Under the pieces are notes generated by a model. It searched no databases. It was not told the origin of the DNA and worked only from the letters and a program-made list of their open reading frames with translations. Below are positions 1-9,225 of a stretch of 64,000 bases of DNA, in pieces. Position numbers and translations under genes: made by a program. Position 1 is the first letter of the stretch. Every line of letters starts with the position of its first letter. The stretch comes from JAEUKQ01 sp964414755 (GTDB taxonomy: Bacteria > Pseudomonadota > Alphaproteobacteria > JAEUKQ01): contig CAYPXH010000003.1 of the NCBI GenBank assembly GCA_964414755.1, forward strand, positions 14,281 through 78,280. Reading direction: 5' to 3'.

Positions 1-846
1 TTAAGACACTTAGTTTTATTGTTTTGCGTATGTTTTTTATTGGGCATTGGAGCTGCTAGGTCTGCTGATTTAAACGATGCTTATTTGGCATTACAGGAAC
101 GTGATTATACAAAAGCGGCTGGTATCTTTCAGGTTTTGGCAAACGCTGGTAACGTGCAGGCGCAGTATGAACTTGGTTACTTATATTTCTACGGATTAGG
201 TGTTGAAAAAGACCTTAAAAAGTCCGCTGAATTATATCTCCAAGCTGCCGAAGAAGGGTATGCACCTGCTCAGGCCGCATTGGCTTTTAGCTATACACTT
301 GGTTTAGGAATTGAACAGGATAAAAGCAAGGCCGAGTATTGGAATCAAGAGGCTGCTACTGGCGGTAATCTAATGGCTATGAATAACCTGGCTTATGAGT
401 GGATTGATTCTAACCGCAATTTAGACAAAGCCATGGATCTTATTAAAGAAGTTTTATATTACGTTCCAGATGAACCCGCTTATTTAGACACTTATGCTTG
501 GGGTTTGTTTAAAATGGGGCGATATCAGGACGCCATTAAACCTGCTTGTACCGCGGTTTTGAACGAACCAGGAAGTCCAGAAATCCGGTTCCATTTGGGC
601 GATATTCTCTGGCGCAATGGCCTAAAGGAACAGGCTATTCTTCAGTGGCAAACAGCTTTGGATTTAACAAAAAATACCTATTTGCTTAGTGTTTCAGGGC
701 AGTATTATGTGGGTCATGTCAGTTTGGATCAATGGAACAGCATGTTAAACGAGCGCCTTGAAAATGGGTTGCCGGGTCAGGTGCTTGATCCTAAAACCCT
801 ACCAGAAGATTTTTTTGAAAGTACATGCTTACGTTCCATTTCATAA
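1..846 (+). CDS. Exported Sel1/TPR repeat protein, 5' end cut by window
   Basis: A protein with a hydrophobic N-terminal stretch ending in AARSA that looks like a signal peptide, so it is probably periplasmic or lipid-anchored. Two Sel1-type repeats follow (motifs such as AQYELGYLYFYGLGV and AQAALAFSYTLGLGI), then TPR-like helices (YLDTYAWGLFKMGRYQDAI and RFHLGDILWRNG). Such repeats usually bind protein partners; none is indicated here. The first possible start is a TTG at base 19, but the frame stays open to base 1 (residues LRHLVL precede it), so the true start probably lies upstream of the window. No neighbour suggests a pathway. The fold class is secure; the function is unknown. Confidence 0.75.
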   Translation, partial: LRHLVLLFCVCFLLGIGAARSADLNDAYLALQERDYTKAAGIFQVLANAGNVQAQYELGYLYFYGLGVEKDLKKSAELYLQAAEEGYAPAQAALAFSYTLGLGIEQDKSKAEYWNQEAATGGNLMAMNNLAYEWIDSNRNLDKAMDLIKEVLYYVPDEPAYLDTYAWGLFKMGRYQDAIKPACTAVLNEPGSPEIRFHLGDILWRNGLKEQAILQWQTALDLTKNTYLLSVSGQYYVGHVSLDQWNSMLNERLENGLPGQVLDPKTLPEDFFESTCLRSIS

Positions 847-1043
847 TCGACCGGTTTTCTAAATTAAAACTGAATTGATTTTATTAAAATCGATGCCTAT
901 CTTTTGTAAGATAATATATGTGCAAAAGGTTCGAGTTGTGCGGCATCTTGGATTAACCAATTTTCGCTTACAGTCATTTTTTAGGTTATAATTTGGTTGG
1001 TAGTTAAGTTAATTTTTTGTCAAACTAGGCAATAGGTCTGCTA

Positions 1044-1769
1044 TTATTCCAAGCTGTCGAGAAGTTCACGTGCATAGTGCGCAACTGCTGGGCCATCGCC
1101 CGTAACATCTTGAGTTCTTCGGTGATCTAACAGATGGGGTTGAACCAGCTTTTTAATTAATTCAGGGAGCAAACTATATCTACCACGTTTATGTTTACCG
1201 CGAATTTCAGTGAAAATCAGGCGTAAGTCTTGTGCACTGCTTTTAGCAAAAACCAGTGCTAATCTTTCATGGGCTTTGGCATCGCCCATGCTTGCGGCAT
1301 ATTCATTAAACTGCCAATCGCCCATATAACCTTTAAATGTAAGGCTTTTATAGTCAATTCGTTTATCAATTTCATCAAGCATATTAATCTTAAATATACG
1401 CAGTACGGTTAACATATTGCCGCGCAGATGCGATTTGGTAATGTCATCAATTATGACATGAAGACTAAGAGCGATTTCATCTTTAATCTGCTTTTGCATA
1501 ATCACAGCACCATAATTTTTTAAGACATGTTCGTACTTGCCTACTAAAGACAAGTAATTTGCCTTAAATATGTCTGTTCGTTCTGTAGACATTTTTGTTG
1601 ATAAGTATCTAACAACACCATAAGCACAAGAATCTGTCAGCAGGATAGAGGTAATTGGCGAAAAGAAAACCATTTCTTCCGCTGGTTGTTTCCTTTCTTC
1701 CACCCTCACAATATCCTGGTATATCGCAGGTGGACATTCTTGATAAACAATATCAACATAATCTAACAT
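1044..1769 (-). CDS. Unrecognised protein, 241 aa
   Basis: I do not recognise this family. The ATG-initiated product has no signal peptide or convincing membrane segment and mixes charged and hydrophobic residues as a soluble, mostly helical protein would. A basic patch (RGKHKRGRYSLLPELIKKL) sits near residue 195. It is flanked by the plus-strand Sel1/TPR gene, which ends 198 bp away, and by the acyl-CoA dehydrogenase gene on the same strand 135 bp upstream, so it could be transcribed after that gene or alone. Codon use resembles its neighbours, and the length of the open frame in AT-rich DNA supports a real gene. Confidence 0.6.
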   Translation of the reverse strand: MLDYVDIVYQECPPAIYQDIVRVEERKQPAEEMVFFSPITSILLTDSCAYGVVRYLSTKMSTERTDIFKANYLSLVGKYEHVLKNYGAVIMQKQIKDEIALSLHVIIDDITKSHLRGNMLTVLRIFKINMLDEIDKRIDYKSLTFKGYMGDWQFNEYAASMGDAKAHERLALVFAKSSAQDLRLIFTEIRGKHKRGRYSLLPELIKKLVQPHLLDHRRTQDVTGDGPAVAHYARELLDSLE

Positions 1770-1904
1770 GTTCCCTTATATCTTGATTGGCTTTGCATAA
1801 AACAATCTAGATAAGATAACACATGTAGAGAACCCAAGCAAAGAATACGGCAAACTTATGGCTTGCTTATAATTCTTGCTTTGAAATAAATACTACTGGT
1901 TATT

Positions 1905-3098
1905 TTAGGCACTGAAAGCCTGAATACCGGTTTGGGCTCTGCCCAGAATCAAGGCATGAATATCATGCGTACCTTCATAAGTATTAACTGCTTCAAGATT
2001 CAGCAGGTGGCGAATAACATGATATTCATCAGCAATACCATTCCCGCCATGCATATCACGAGCCATACGACTTATTTCAAGGGCTTTACCGCAGGAATTA
2101 CGTTTTATAAGAGAAATCATTTCCGGGCTTGCCCGATTTTGGTCTTTCAATCGGCCAACTTGTAGGCATGCTTGCAGTCCGATGGCAATTTCTGTTTGCA
2201 TGTTAGCCAGTTTGAGCTGGATAAGCTGATTGGCTGCTAATGGCCGTCCAAATTGCTGACGATCAAGTGTATATTGGCGCGAAGCGTGCCAACAAGCCTC
2301 GGCCGCCCCAAGGGCACCCCATGCAATACCGTAACGTGCATTATTAAGGCAACTAAAAGGACCCTTAAGACCTGTAACTTCGGGTAACAGATGTTCTGCA
2401 CCAACCTTGACATTGTCCATGACAATTTGACCGGTAATTGAGCATCTTAGAGACATTTTTCCTTCAATTTGAGGTGCCGATAACCCCTTCATGCCCTTTT
2501 CTAAAATGAAGCCACGAATAATTCCCTGATCATCCTTAGCCCAAACAATAAAAATATCCGCAATAGGCGAATTGGTAATCCACGTTTTACTGCCATTAAT
2601 GATATAACCATTGCCGGATTTTTTAGCGCGCGTCGACATGCTGCCAGGGTCAGAGCCATGATTGGGTTCTGTTAAGCCAAAACAACCAATTTTTTCGCCA
2701 CTGGCCAGTGCCGGCAGATATTGTTTTTTCTGTTCTTCTGTACCAAAAGCATCGATCGGGTGCATAACCAGGCTTGATTGAACACTCATCGCTGATCGAT
2801 AGCCCGAGTCTACACGTTCAATCTCTCGCGCAATTAACCCATAGCTAACATAATTTACACCAGCACAGCCATAACCATCAATTGTTGCGCCAAGCAACCC
2901 AAAAGAACCCATTTCACGCATAATCGCCGGGTCAAATTTTTCATGGCGAAAACTTTCCAAAACCCTAGGTAATAGCTGTTCTTGGGCGTATTGTCGGGCT
3001 GTGGTTTGAATAAGTTTTTCGTCCTCGGCCAACTGTTCTTCCAGTAATAAAGGATCTTGCCAATTGAAAGAAGTTTGGTTTTTTTTCTGTGTTGTCAT
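1905..3098 (-). CDS. gcdH: Glutaryl-CoA dehydrogenase (acyl-CoA dehydrogenase family)
   Basis: An FAD flavoprotein of the acyl-CoA dehydrogenase family. Family knowledge says glutaryl-CoA dehydrogenase oxidises and decarboxylates glutaryl-CoA to crotonyl-CoA in lysine and tryptophan breakdown. The 397-residue length is normal. Diagnostic blocks match glutaryl-CoA dehydrogenases rather than the general family: the N-terminal FNWQDPLLLEEQL, the substrate-binding block YRSAMSVQSSLVMHPI, the FAD block CFGLTEPNHGSDPGSM, and the C-terminal NTYEGTHDIHALILGRA, where Glu-375 is the expected catalytic base. It stands alone, transcribed away from the amino acid importer to its right. No electron-transfer flavoprotein or crotonase gene is nearby. 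The exact substrate is inferred from motif similarity. Confidence 0.9.
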   Translation of the reverse strand: MTTQKKNQTSFNWQDPLLLEEQLAEDEKLIQTTARQYAQEQLLPRVLESFRHEKFDPAIMREMGSFGLLGATIDGYGCAGVNYVSYGLIAREIERVDSGYRSAMSVQSSLVMHPIDAFGTEEQKKQYLPALASGEKIGCFGLTEPNHGSDPGSMSTRAKKSGNGYIINGSKTWITNSPIADIFIVWAKDDQGIIRGFILEKGMKGLSAPQIEGKMSLRCSITGQIVMDNVKVGAEHLLPEVTGLKGPFSCLNNARYGIAWGALGAAEACWHASRQYTLDRQQFGRPLAANQLIQLKLANMQTEIAIGLQACLQVGRLKDQNRASPEMISLIKRNSCGKALEISRMARDMHGGNGIADEYHVIRHLLNLEAVNTYEGTHDIHALILGRAQTGIQAFSA

Positions 3099-3396
3099 AT
3101 TAAGACTCGTCTAAAAAATTAGATTTTATCAACTAAAAATAACCTTGGATTTGTGTTTAGTCAAAATAATGATTTTGGAAACAATACTGAATATGGCAGC
3201 TAAAATAACCATGGCAACGTAAAAAGCTACTGATTATTGGTAAATGCTTATGAACTATTCATATTATTTTCAATAAATAGCAAAATCATCTTGCCATAGT
3301 TGATGGCTTTATAATAGCCTTACCACATCGTGTGGTTGTTTACAAAAATGCCAAAATAAATCACGAACAAATGTACAATTAAAAAATGGCGTAAAA
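3099..3396. other. Divergent intergenic region upstream of gcdH and livH
   Basis: About 300 bp of AT-rich DNA between divergent gcdH and livH, so it should hold promoters for both. I see no near-consensus sigma-70 promoter. The one clear structure is a 15-bp inverted repeat listed separately. No small gene or RNA gene was recognised. Confidence 0.5.
3322..3336. repeat. Inverted repeat upstream of livH, possible operator
   Basis: A perfect inverted repeat, ACCACA-TCG-TGTGGT, about 60 bp upstream of the livH start. The arms are 6 bp and the spacer 3 bp. No long T-run follows, so it looks more like a regulator site than a terminator. Which protein would bind it is unknown. Confidence 0.35.
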
Positions 3397-4311
3397 ATGG
3401 GATATTTTCTTGAGCAGTTAATCAACGGCCTAAGTCTTGGTTCAATATATGGTCTAATAGCTATTGGCTATACAATGGTTTACGGAATTATCGGTATGGT
3501 GAACTTTGCGCATGGCGAAGTTTTTATGATTGGCGCATTTCATGCTGTTATTGCCTATTTGTTATTACAAGCGCTTGGGATAACCCTTTTACCAGTGGCT
3601 TTAATTATTGTTTTGGTGGTGACCATTTTTCTAACCTCGGCTTATGGTTGGACCATTGAAAAAATTGCTTATAGACCTTTGCGAGGCTCTTTTCGATTGG
3701 CGCCATTGATTTCTGCAATTGGGATGTCTGTTTTACTGCAAAATTATGTACAACTTTTACAAGAAGCACGGCCTAAATCTGTGCCATCTTTAATTCAGGG
3801 CAATATATCGCTGATTGAAAGCGAAGATTTCTCGGTTTCAATTAGCTATCTGCGATTATTTATTATTATCGCAACCGTTGTTCTGATGGTTTTTTTCACC
3901 ATGCTTATTACTAAAACAGCACTTGGGCGTTCGCAAAGAGCATGCGAGCAGGATATGAAGATGGCGACGCTTTTGGGGATCAACGTTGATCGTGTTATTT
4001 CGATAACGTTTGTAATTGGGGCTTCACTGGCTGCGGTTGCCGGATTAATGTTTATGCTATTTTACGGGGTTGTTGATTTTTATATGGGCTTTATTGCAGG
4101 TGTTAAGGCGTTTAGTGCAGCTGTTCTTGGGGGTATTGGCTCACTGCCTGGGGCGATGTTGGGGGGGATTTTGCTGGGGGTAATTGAATCGCTGTTTTCT
4201 GCTTATTTTTCGGTTGAATATAAAGACCTGGCAGCTTTTAGCGTGCTAGTTCTCGTGCTTATTTTTCGTCCAACTGGCTTACTTGGAAAACCTGAAGTGG
4301 AAAAGGTTTAA
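3397..4311 (+). CDS. livH: Branched-chain amino acid ABC transporter permease LivH
   Basis: An inner-membrane permease of the LivH family, one half of the channel for high-affinity import of leucine, isoleucine, valine and related amino acids. The 304-residue protein has about eight hydrophobic segments. It opens with the typical LINGLSLGSIYGLIAIGYTMVYG block and has FAHGEVFMIGAF, and near the C-terminus the AVLGGIGSLPGAMLGG loop that contacts the ATPases. It is first in a tight run with livM, livG and livF (2-bp gap to livM). No good ribosome binding site precedes the ATG. An out-of-frame ATG lies 11 bp upstream. Confidence 0.93.
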   Translation: MGYFLEQLINGLSLGSIYGLIAIGYTMVYGIIGMVNFAHGEVFMIGAFHAVIAYLLLQALGITLLPVALIIVLVVTIFLTSAYGWTIEKIAYRPLRGSFRLAPLISAIGMSVLLQNYVQLLQEARPKSVPSLIQGNISLIESEDFSVSISYLRLFIIIATVVLMVFFTMLITKTALGRSQRACEQDMKMATLLGINVDRVISITFVIGASLAAVAGLMFMLFYGVVDFYMGFIAGVKAFSAAVLGGIGSLPGAMLGGILLGVIESLFSAYFSVEYKDLAAFSVLVLVLIFRPTGLLGKPEVEKV

Positions 4312-4313
4312 CC

Positions 4314-5801
4314 ATGCATATAAATACTAGTAAATCAATAAATCTAAAACATATATTCTTTCAATCGCTGGGAGTTGCTTTTCTTGGAGCTGTTTTAGGG
4401 TCCTTACTTATTGGTTTTAAGCTTCAATCGCGCGGTATATCTCTTGAACTGGATTGGCGACTATCCCAGGTATTAGCCGTAGCATTTTTTGTATTTTTAG
4501 GGCGCTTTTGTCTTGGGTTGCAGCAAATAAAACTTGGATTACTCTCTATCTTTGTTACAATGGCTGTCTGTGCTTACATGATAACGGCTATTCTGCTATC
4601 TGTGCAAACGCCTGAATCATCCGAAGCCGGCAACCATTTATTGTTGCCTTATAGCGATATGAAACTTAATTGGATGACCATTGTTATTTATTTAGGACTG
4701 TTTCTATATCTTATTTATCGGTTTTTTAAAAAAAGAATGGTGTTAAATAATGGAATCCAAAGCAAGAAATGGAAGTTCGGTTTAAATAAAAATATCCAAA
4801 CGATACTCATGATAGCTTTTTTGCTGCTATTAATCAGCGCGCCGTTTTTACAAATTATTGATCGGCGCATTTTGAACATTTTAACGCAGATATTGCTTTA
4901 TATTGTTTTAGGTTGGGGTCTTAGTATCGTTGTTGGATTGGCAGGGTTGCTAGACCTTGGGTATGTTGCTTTTTATGCTGTTGGCGCTTATGCCTATGCA
5001 CTTCTTTCGCTACATTTTGATTTTGGTTTTTGGCTTTCATTGCCGTTAGCTGGATTACTTGCGGCGGCCTTGGGAATTATTTTAGGTTTTCCTGTTCTGA
5101 GGCTTCGTGGCGATTATCTTGCAATTGTTACTTTGGGTTTTGGCGAAATCATTCGCATGGTTCTTGTGAACTGGTACGAATTTACAGGTGGGCCTAATGG
5201 AATAAACCAGATTCCTAAACCAACCCTTTTTGGTTATTTATTTGATGAACCAAATGGTAATGGAAACACAGTAAGCGAATGGCTTGGAATAGAATACAGT
5301 AATGAAACTTTCTATATATTTATGTATTTATTAGTTTTAAGTATGGCTTTTGGCGTATTCTGGTTTATTCGCAAGTTGCGCCGCTTGCCAATTGGGCGTG
5401 CATGGGAAGCAATACGAGAAGATGAAATTGCCTGCCGTGCCTTGGGGTTGAACCCCACAAACATTAAATTAACAGCTTTTGCCACAGGTGCTATGATTGC
5501 TGGGTTTGCTGGTGCTTTTTTTGCGGCCTATCAGGGCTTTATAAGCCCTGAAAGTTTTACGTTTGTTGAATCCATAACTATTTTAGCCATTGTTGTTTTG
5601 GGTGGGATGGGTAATCTTTTTGGTATAGCATTGGCTGCCATCTTGCTAATTTTTATGCTAGAATTCCGTGATCTTGAAATGTTTCGGATGTTGGCTTTGG
5701 GGGTTTTACAAGTGTTTGTTATGATTTGGCGTCCCCACGGGCTGATATCACACCGGTCGCCAACGGTTTACCGCCATATGTCGACAAAAGGGGTATCCTA
5801 A
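4314..5801 (+). CDS. livM: Branched-chain amino acid ABC transporter permease LivM
   Basis: The second permease of the importer. Its 495 residues exceed a minimal LivM because the N-terminal ~160 residues carry extra transmembrane helices; this is common in proteobacterial LivM. The conserved core begins around residue 185 (GLSIVVGLAGLLDLGYVAFYAVGAYAYALL) and includes GDYLAIVTLGFGEIIRM and the ATPase-contact segment near GRAWEAIREDEIACRALGLN. The C-terminal VVLGGMGNLFGI loop is typical. It begins 2 bp after livH and ends 1 bp before livG, so translation is probably coupled. Confidence 0.92.
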   Translation: MHINTSKSINLKHIFFQSLGVAFLGAVLGSLLIGFKLQSRGISLELDWRLSQVLAVAFFVFLGRFCLGLQQIKLGLLSIFVTMAVCAYMITAILLSVQTPESSEAGNHLLLPYSDMKLNWMTIVIYLGLFLYLIYRFFKKRMVLNNGIQSKKWKFGLNKNIQTILMIAFLLLLISAPFLQIIDRRILNILTQILLYIVLGWGLSIVVGLAGLLDLGYVAFYAVGAYAYALLSLHFDFGFWLSLPLAGLLAAALGIILGFPVLRLRGDYLAIVTLGFGEIIRMVLVNWYEFTGGPNGINQIPKPTLFGYLFDEPNGNGNTVSEWLGIEYSNETFYIFMYLLVLSMAFGVFWFIRKLRRLPIGRAWEAIREDEIACRALGLNPTNIKLTAFATGAMIAGFAGAFFAAYQGFISPESFTFVESITILAIVVLGGMGNLFGIALAAILLIFMLEFRDLEMFRMLALGVLQVFVMIWRPHGLISHRSPTVYRHMSTKGVS

Positions 5802-5802
5802 T

Positions 5803-6705
5803 ATGGTGCAAAATCTGCAACCGATTTTGAATGTAGAACATTTAACGATGCGTTTTGGTGGACTTAAAGCTATAGATGATGTTTCTTTTACTGCTTACCA
5901 AAATCATATAACGGCAATTATTGGTCCAAATGGCGCTGGCAAAACAACCTTATTTAATTGCTTAACGGGTTTTTATAAGCCAACTGTTGGTCGCTTAACT
6001 CTTTATTCTTCTAATCAACGCATGTTGCTTGAACAGATGGAAGGATTTAAAATTGCTAAGGATGCCAAAGTAGTGCGTACATTCCAAAATATTAGACTGT
6101 TCCCCGCAATGACACTTCTAGAGAATATGATGGTATCGCAACATGGTGGGTTAATGAGAGCTGCAGGCTATAATATTACAGGGCTTTTATCTCAGACAGC
6201 GTTAGGTTCTGAATTAAAAAATGGTTGGAGAAAGATTTTTTCTAAAATTGGACTTTCTTATTATGCGCGTCGTGAACAAGAGTCTTTAGACCATTGTTGT
6301 TTTTGGCTTGATCAGGTAGGTTTGCTTGACAGAGCAGACGAGATTGCTTCTTCACTTTCGTATGGTGCCCAGCGTCGTCTTGAAATAGCACGGGCCATGT
6401 GTACAAGACCGGTGTTGTTATGCTTGGATGAACCGGCGGCTGGCCTAAATCCTCGTGAATCAAGCGATTTAAATATATTGTTATTAAAAATTCGCCAAGA
6501 ACATAAAACCAGCATCCTATTAATTGAGCACGATATGGATGTAGTTATGAAAATATCTGATCAGCTTATTGTTTTGAACTATGGCAAAAAAATTGCCCAG
6601 GGTACGCCGACAGAGATTCGTCAGAACCCACAGGTTATAGAGGCTTATTTAGGGCATACTGCCGTACATGTTGAGTCAAACAATAATTCAGGGATTCATC
6701 AGTAA
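5803..6705 (+). CDS. livG: Branched-chain amino acid ABC transporter ATPase LivG
   Basis: The first of two ATPases that power the LivHM channel. Walker A is GPNGAGKTT at residues 41-49, the ABC signature is LSYGAQRRLEIARAM, Walker B is LLCLDEPAAGLNP, and the switch histidine is in LLIEHDMDVVM. At 300 residues it is longer than a typical ~255-residue LivG. The extra length lies between the Q-loop (RTFQNIRLF) and the signature, the helical-domain region, as in many alphaproteobacterial LivG proteins. It sits between livM and livF in a compact operon and probably acts as a LivG-LivF heterodimer at the inner face of the membrane. Confidence 0.93.
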   Translation: MVQNLQPILNVEHLTMRFGGLKAIDDVSFTAYQNHITAIIGPNGAGKTTLFNCLTGFYKPTVGRLTLYSSNQRMLLEQMEGFKIAKDAKVVRTFQNIRLFPAMTLLENMMVSQHGGLMRAAGYNITGLLSQTALGSELKNGWRKIFSKIGLSYYARREQESLDHCCFWLDQVGLLDRADEIASSLSYGAQRRLEIARAMCTRPVLLCLDEPAAGLNPRESSDLNILLLKIRQEHKTSILLIEHDMDVVMKISDQLIVLNYGKKIAQGTPTEIRQNPQVIEAYLGHTAVHVESNNNSGIHQ

Positions 6706-6706
6706 T

Positions 6707-7444
6707 ATGGTAGATATGAATAAACAGGAAAAAGCAAACATCCTTACCCTAAAGGATGTTCATAGTTTTTATGGGCAGGTTGAAGCCTTGCGCGGTGTAA
6801 GTTTGCAGGTGAAGGCTGGAGAAATTGTTTCACTTATTGGTGCTAATGGTGCTGGTAAAACAACATTGTTGATGACTATTTGTGGAAAACCCAAAGCCCA
6901 AAAAGGGGACATTATATTTCTTAATCAATCTATTGTCAGTAAGCCTACACACGAAATTATCCGCCTTGGCATAGCACATTGTCCGGAAGGCCGCCATATA
7001 TTTCCAAAAATGACCGTTATGGAAAATCTGCTTATGGGTGTTGCGGAAAGCAGCAAAGAATTTTTCAAACAAGATTTGAAACGAATTTTTGATCTTTTTC
7101 CTATCTTATATGACCGACGTACCCAGCGTGGTGGAACATTATCGGGTGGTGAGCAACAAATGTTGGCGATTGGTCGGGCAATTATTAGTCGACCAAAACT
7201 TCTGCTGCTAGACGAGCCATCACTTGGACTAGCCCCAATTATTGTACAAAAAATTTTTGCAACAATTCGCCAATTAAATAAAGAATTGCAAATGACAATT
7301 TTGTTAATTGAACAAAATGCCTACCATGCTTTGCAACTTGCTGATCGTGCTTATGTTTTAGTTAATGGTTACATCACGATGCAAGGTACAGGGCAAGAGT
7401 TGCTGGCAAATCCCGAAGTTAGCAAAGCTTATTTGGGCGGTTAG
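6707..7444 (+). CDS. livF: Branched-chain amino acid ABC transporter ATPase LivF
   Basis: The partner ATPase of LivG. Walker A is GANGAGKTT around residues 45-53, the signature is LSGGEQQMLAIGRAI, and Walker B is LLLLDEPSLGLAP, the LivF-type ending. I placed the start at the ATG 1 bp after the livG stop. An upstream TTG inside livG would add 13 residues unlike the family, and an ATG three codons later is also possible. The resulting 245 residues fit the normal LivF length. It is followed closely by a small membrane protein gene and then by the binding protein gene. Confidence 0.92.
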   Translation: MVDMNKQEKANILTLKDVHSFYGQVEALRGVSLQVKAGEIVSLIGANGAGKTTLLMTICGKPKAQKGDIIFLNQSIVSKPTHEIIRLGIAHCPEGRHIFPKMTVMENLLMGVAESSKEFFKQDLKRIFDLFPILYDRRTQRGGTLSGGEQQMLAIGRAIISRPKLLLLDEPSLGLAPIIVQKIFATIRQLNKELQMTILLIEQNAYHALQLADRAYVLVNGYITMQGTGQELLANPEVSKAYLGG

Positions 7445-7475
7445 ATGGTATATCGTTAAAAGGTCGGAGGATAAG

Positions 7476-7826
7476 GTGTTTGATAATTTATTGACAAATC
7501 TTGATTTAACCTGGCCGGAATTAGTTGGCGTAACCACATTGATGTTTGGTTTTGCTGCTTACGCAATGGGGCAAGCTGTAGCAAATAAGTGGCAATCACC
7601 TATATATTGTTGTTGGTATAGCCTACTTTTGGGGATATTTGACCGCTTTATTATTTATGCTTTATTTGACGGAGTGTTGTTAAGCTTGAAGGCATATATT
7701 GCAGATACAATTATTATTTTAGTTATTTCTGTACTTGCCCATCGTTTAACATTGGTTCAGAAAATGATTAGACAATACCCATGGCTGTATCGTCGGGCAT
7801 TTATTTTTTCTTGGAAAAACAAGTAG
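7476..7826 (+). CDS. Small membrane protein of the liv cluster (DUF6867-like)
   Basis: A 116-residue protein with about three hydrophobic segments, near TLMFGFAAYAMGQAVA, SLLLGIFDRFIIYALF and TIIILVISVLAHRLT, and a basic C-terminus. I chose the GTG at 7476 because a strong ribosome binding site, GGAGG, lies 5 bp before it; upstream extensions overlap livF and do not look like protein. From memory, small proteins of this kind (DUF6867) recur between livF and the binding protein gene in alphaproteobacteria. The family name is an inference without a search. A role as an accessory to the importer is suggested only by position. Confidence 0.7.
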   Translation: MFDNLLTNLDLTWPELVGVTTLMFGFAAYAMGQAVANKWQSPIYCCWYSLLLGIFDRFIIYALFDGVLLSLKAYIADTIIILVISVLAHRLTLVQKMIRQYPWLYRRAFIFSWKNK

Positions 7827-7931
7827 TTTTTTATTAGGAAACAAAGCAGTGGTGAAAAAAATAGGTTGTTATAAAATTAAAGCGCTATTAAGGTGATTCA
7901 ATCAATACAAACTTAACTAAGGGTAGGATTC

Positions 7932-9050
7932 ATGAAAAAGAATTTGTTTAAAAATCTAATGATCGCATTTGGGTTGGCAACCATGCCTTCCCTTGCAGTA
8001 GCGCAGGAAGAAATTTTAATTGGTGTGGCGGGGCCAATAACAGGTCCAGTCGCCGCTTTTGGCGAGCAGATGCGCCGAGGTGCAGAAATGGCTGTAGCAG
8101 ATATCAATGCCCGTGGCGGTGTTTTAGGTAAAAAGCTTCGTTTGGTGATTGGCGACGATGTATGTGATCCGCGTCAAGCCGTTGCTGTTGCTAATGACAT
8201 GGTAAAACGGGGTGTTGTTTTTGTGGCTGGACATTTCTGTTCATCTTCATCGATACCTGCATCTGCTGTTTATGCAGCAGAAGGTATTTTACAAATTACC
8301 CCTTCTTCGACCAATGTTGTCTTAACGGATGATGCTGCAAAAAAAGGTTGGAGTACAGTTATGCGTACCTGTGGTCGCGATGACAAACAGGGTGATTTTG
8401 CCGGAAAGTGGTTGGCTAAAAACTTTGCCAATGCAAATGTTGCTATTTTGCATGATAAATCAGCCTATGGAAAAGGATTAGCCGATGAGACCAAAAAGAA
8501 TATGAATGCCGCCGGCCTTCGTGAGAAGATGTTTGAAGCATATAATGCTAATGAACGCGATTTTTCTGCCTTGATTAGTAAGATGAAGCGCGATCGGATT
8601 ACTGTGGTTTATGTCGGTGGTTATCACAACGATATTGGATTGCTTGCACGTCAGGCGTCTGAACAAGGGTTAAAGATTAATATTATTGGTGGTGATGCGC
8701 TGAATAGCTCGGATTTTTGGGCTATTAGTGGACCTGCTGGTGCAGGAACCCGGTTTAGTGATGCTTCTTCAGCTTTAAATTTACCCGCTGCAAAGCCGGT
8801 CGTTGATAAATTTCGTAGCCAGGGTTATGAGCCAGAAGGATACACTTTATCAACCTATGCTGCTATCCAATCTTGGGCAGCTGGCGTTACTAAAGCTAAC
8901 AGCTTTGATGGCAAAAAAGTTGCGGCTGCTTTGCGCGGTATGAGCGTGGATACGGTAATTGGTACACTTGGCTGGGACGCTAAAGGTGACCTAAAGAACC
9001 CAACTTATGCTTGGTTTATTTGGAAAGATGGTAAGTTTACCCAGGAATAG
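7932..9050 (+). CDS. livK: Branched-chain amino acid ABC transporter substrate-binding protein (LivK/LivJ type)
   Basis: The periplasmic binding protein that captures the amino acid and delivers it to LivHM. A clear Sec signal peptide (MKKNLFKNLMIAFGLATMPSL, then AVAQ) is cleaved near residue 24. The mature protein begins EEILIGVAGPITGPVAAFGEQ, the usual first strand of this type I periplasmic fold, and has the ligand-pocket blocks GHFCSSSSIPAS and ITPSSTN. The 372-residue length is normal. The gene lies last in the cluster, 105 bp after the small membrane protein gene, and is followed by a strong terminator. Ligand choice among branched-chain or other amino acids cannot be read from sequence. 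Confidence 0.92.
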   Translation: MKKNLFKNLMIAFGLATMPSLAVAQEEILIGVAGPITGPVAAFGEQMRRGAEMAVADINARGGVLGKKLRLVIGDDVCDPRQAVAVANDMVKRGVVFVAGHFCSSSSIPASAVYAAEGILQITPSSTNVVLTDDAAKKGWSTVMRTCGRDDKQGDFAGKWLAKNFANANVAILHDKSAYGKGLADETKKNMNAAGLREKMFEAYNANERDFSALISKMKRDRITVVYVGGYHNDIGLLARQASEQGLKINIIGGDALNSSDFWAISGPAGAGTRFSDASSALNLPAAKPVVDKFRSQGYEPEGYTLSTYAAIQSWAAGVTKANSFDGKKVAAALRGMSVDTVIGTLGWDAKGDLKNPTYAWFIWKDGKFTQE

Positions 9051-9082
9051 TGATTGTATTATTCTGTACCACATGTATAATG

Positions 9083-9108
9083 AAAAACCGGCTTTTTAGC
9101 CGGTTTTT
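9083..9108 (+). terminator. Rho-independent terminator of the liv operon
   Basis: A perfect 11-bp stem, AAAAACCGGCT pairing with AGCCGGTTTTT across a 4-nt TTTT loop, 32 bp after the binding protein stop. The descending arm ends in five Ts, the classic intrinsic terminator form. Because the ascending arm starts with five As it could also act on the other strand. Confidence 0.9.
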
Positions 9109-9225
9109 CATTTATAAATAAACAAAATGCCTTATAACAAAGCACCTGATGTAGTCATATTATTTTTTATTTTATAGTGGTGCTTGTTTCTAAGATTAGT
9201 TTTTCAAATAATATACGGGGAATAC

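Noticed and set aside
9138..9186. Inverted repeat AAGCACC/GGTGCTT before rpiB
   Set aside because: The 7-bp arms are 32 bp apart, too far for a good hairpin or a typical operator.
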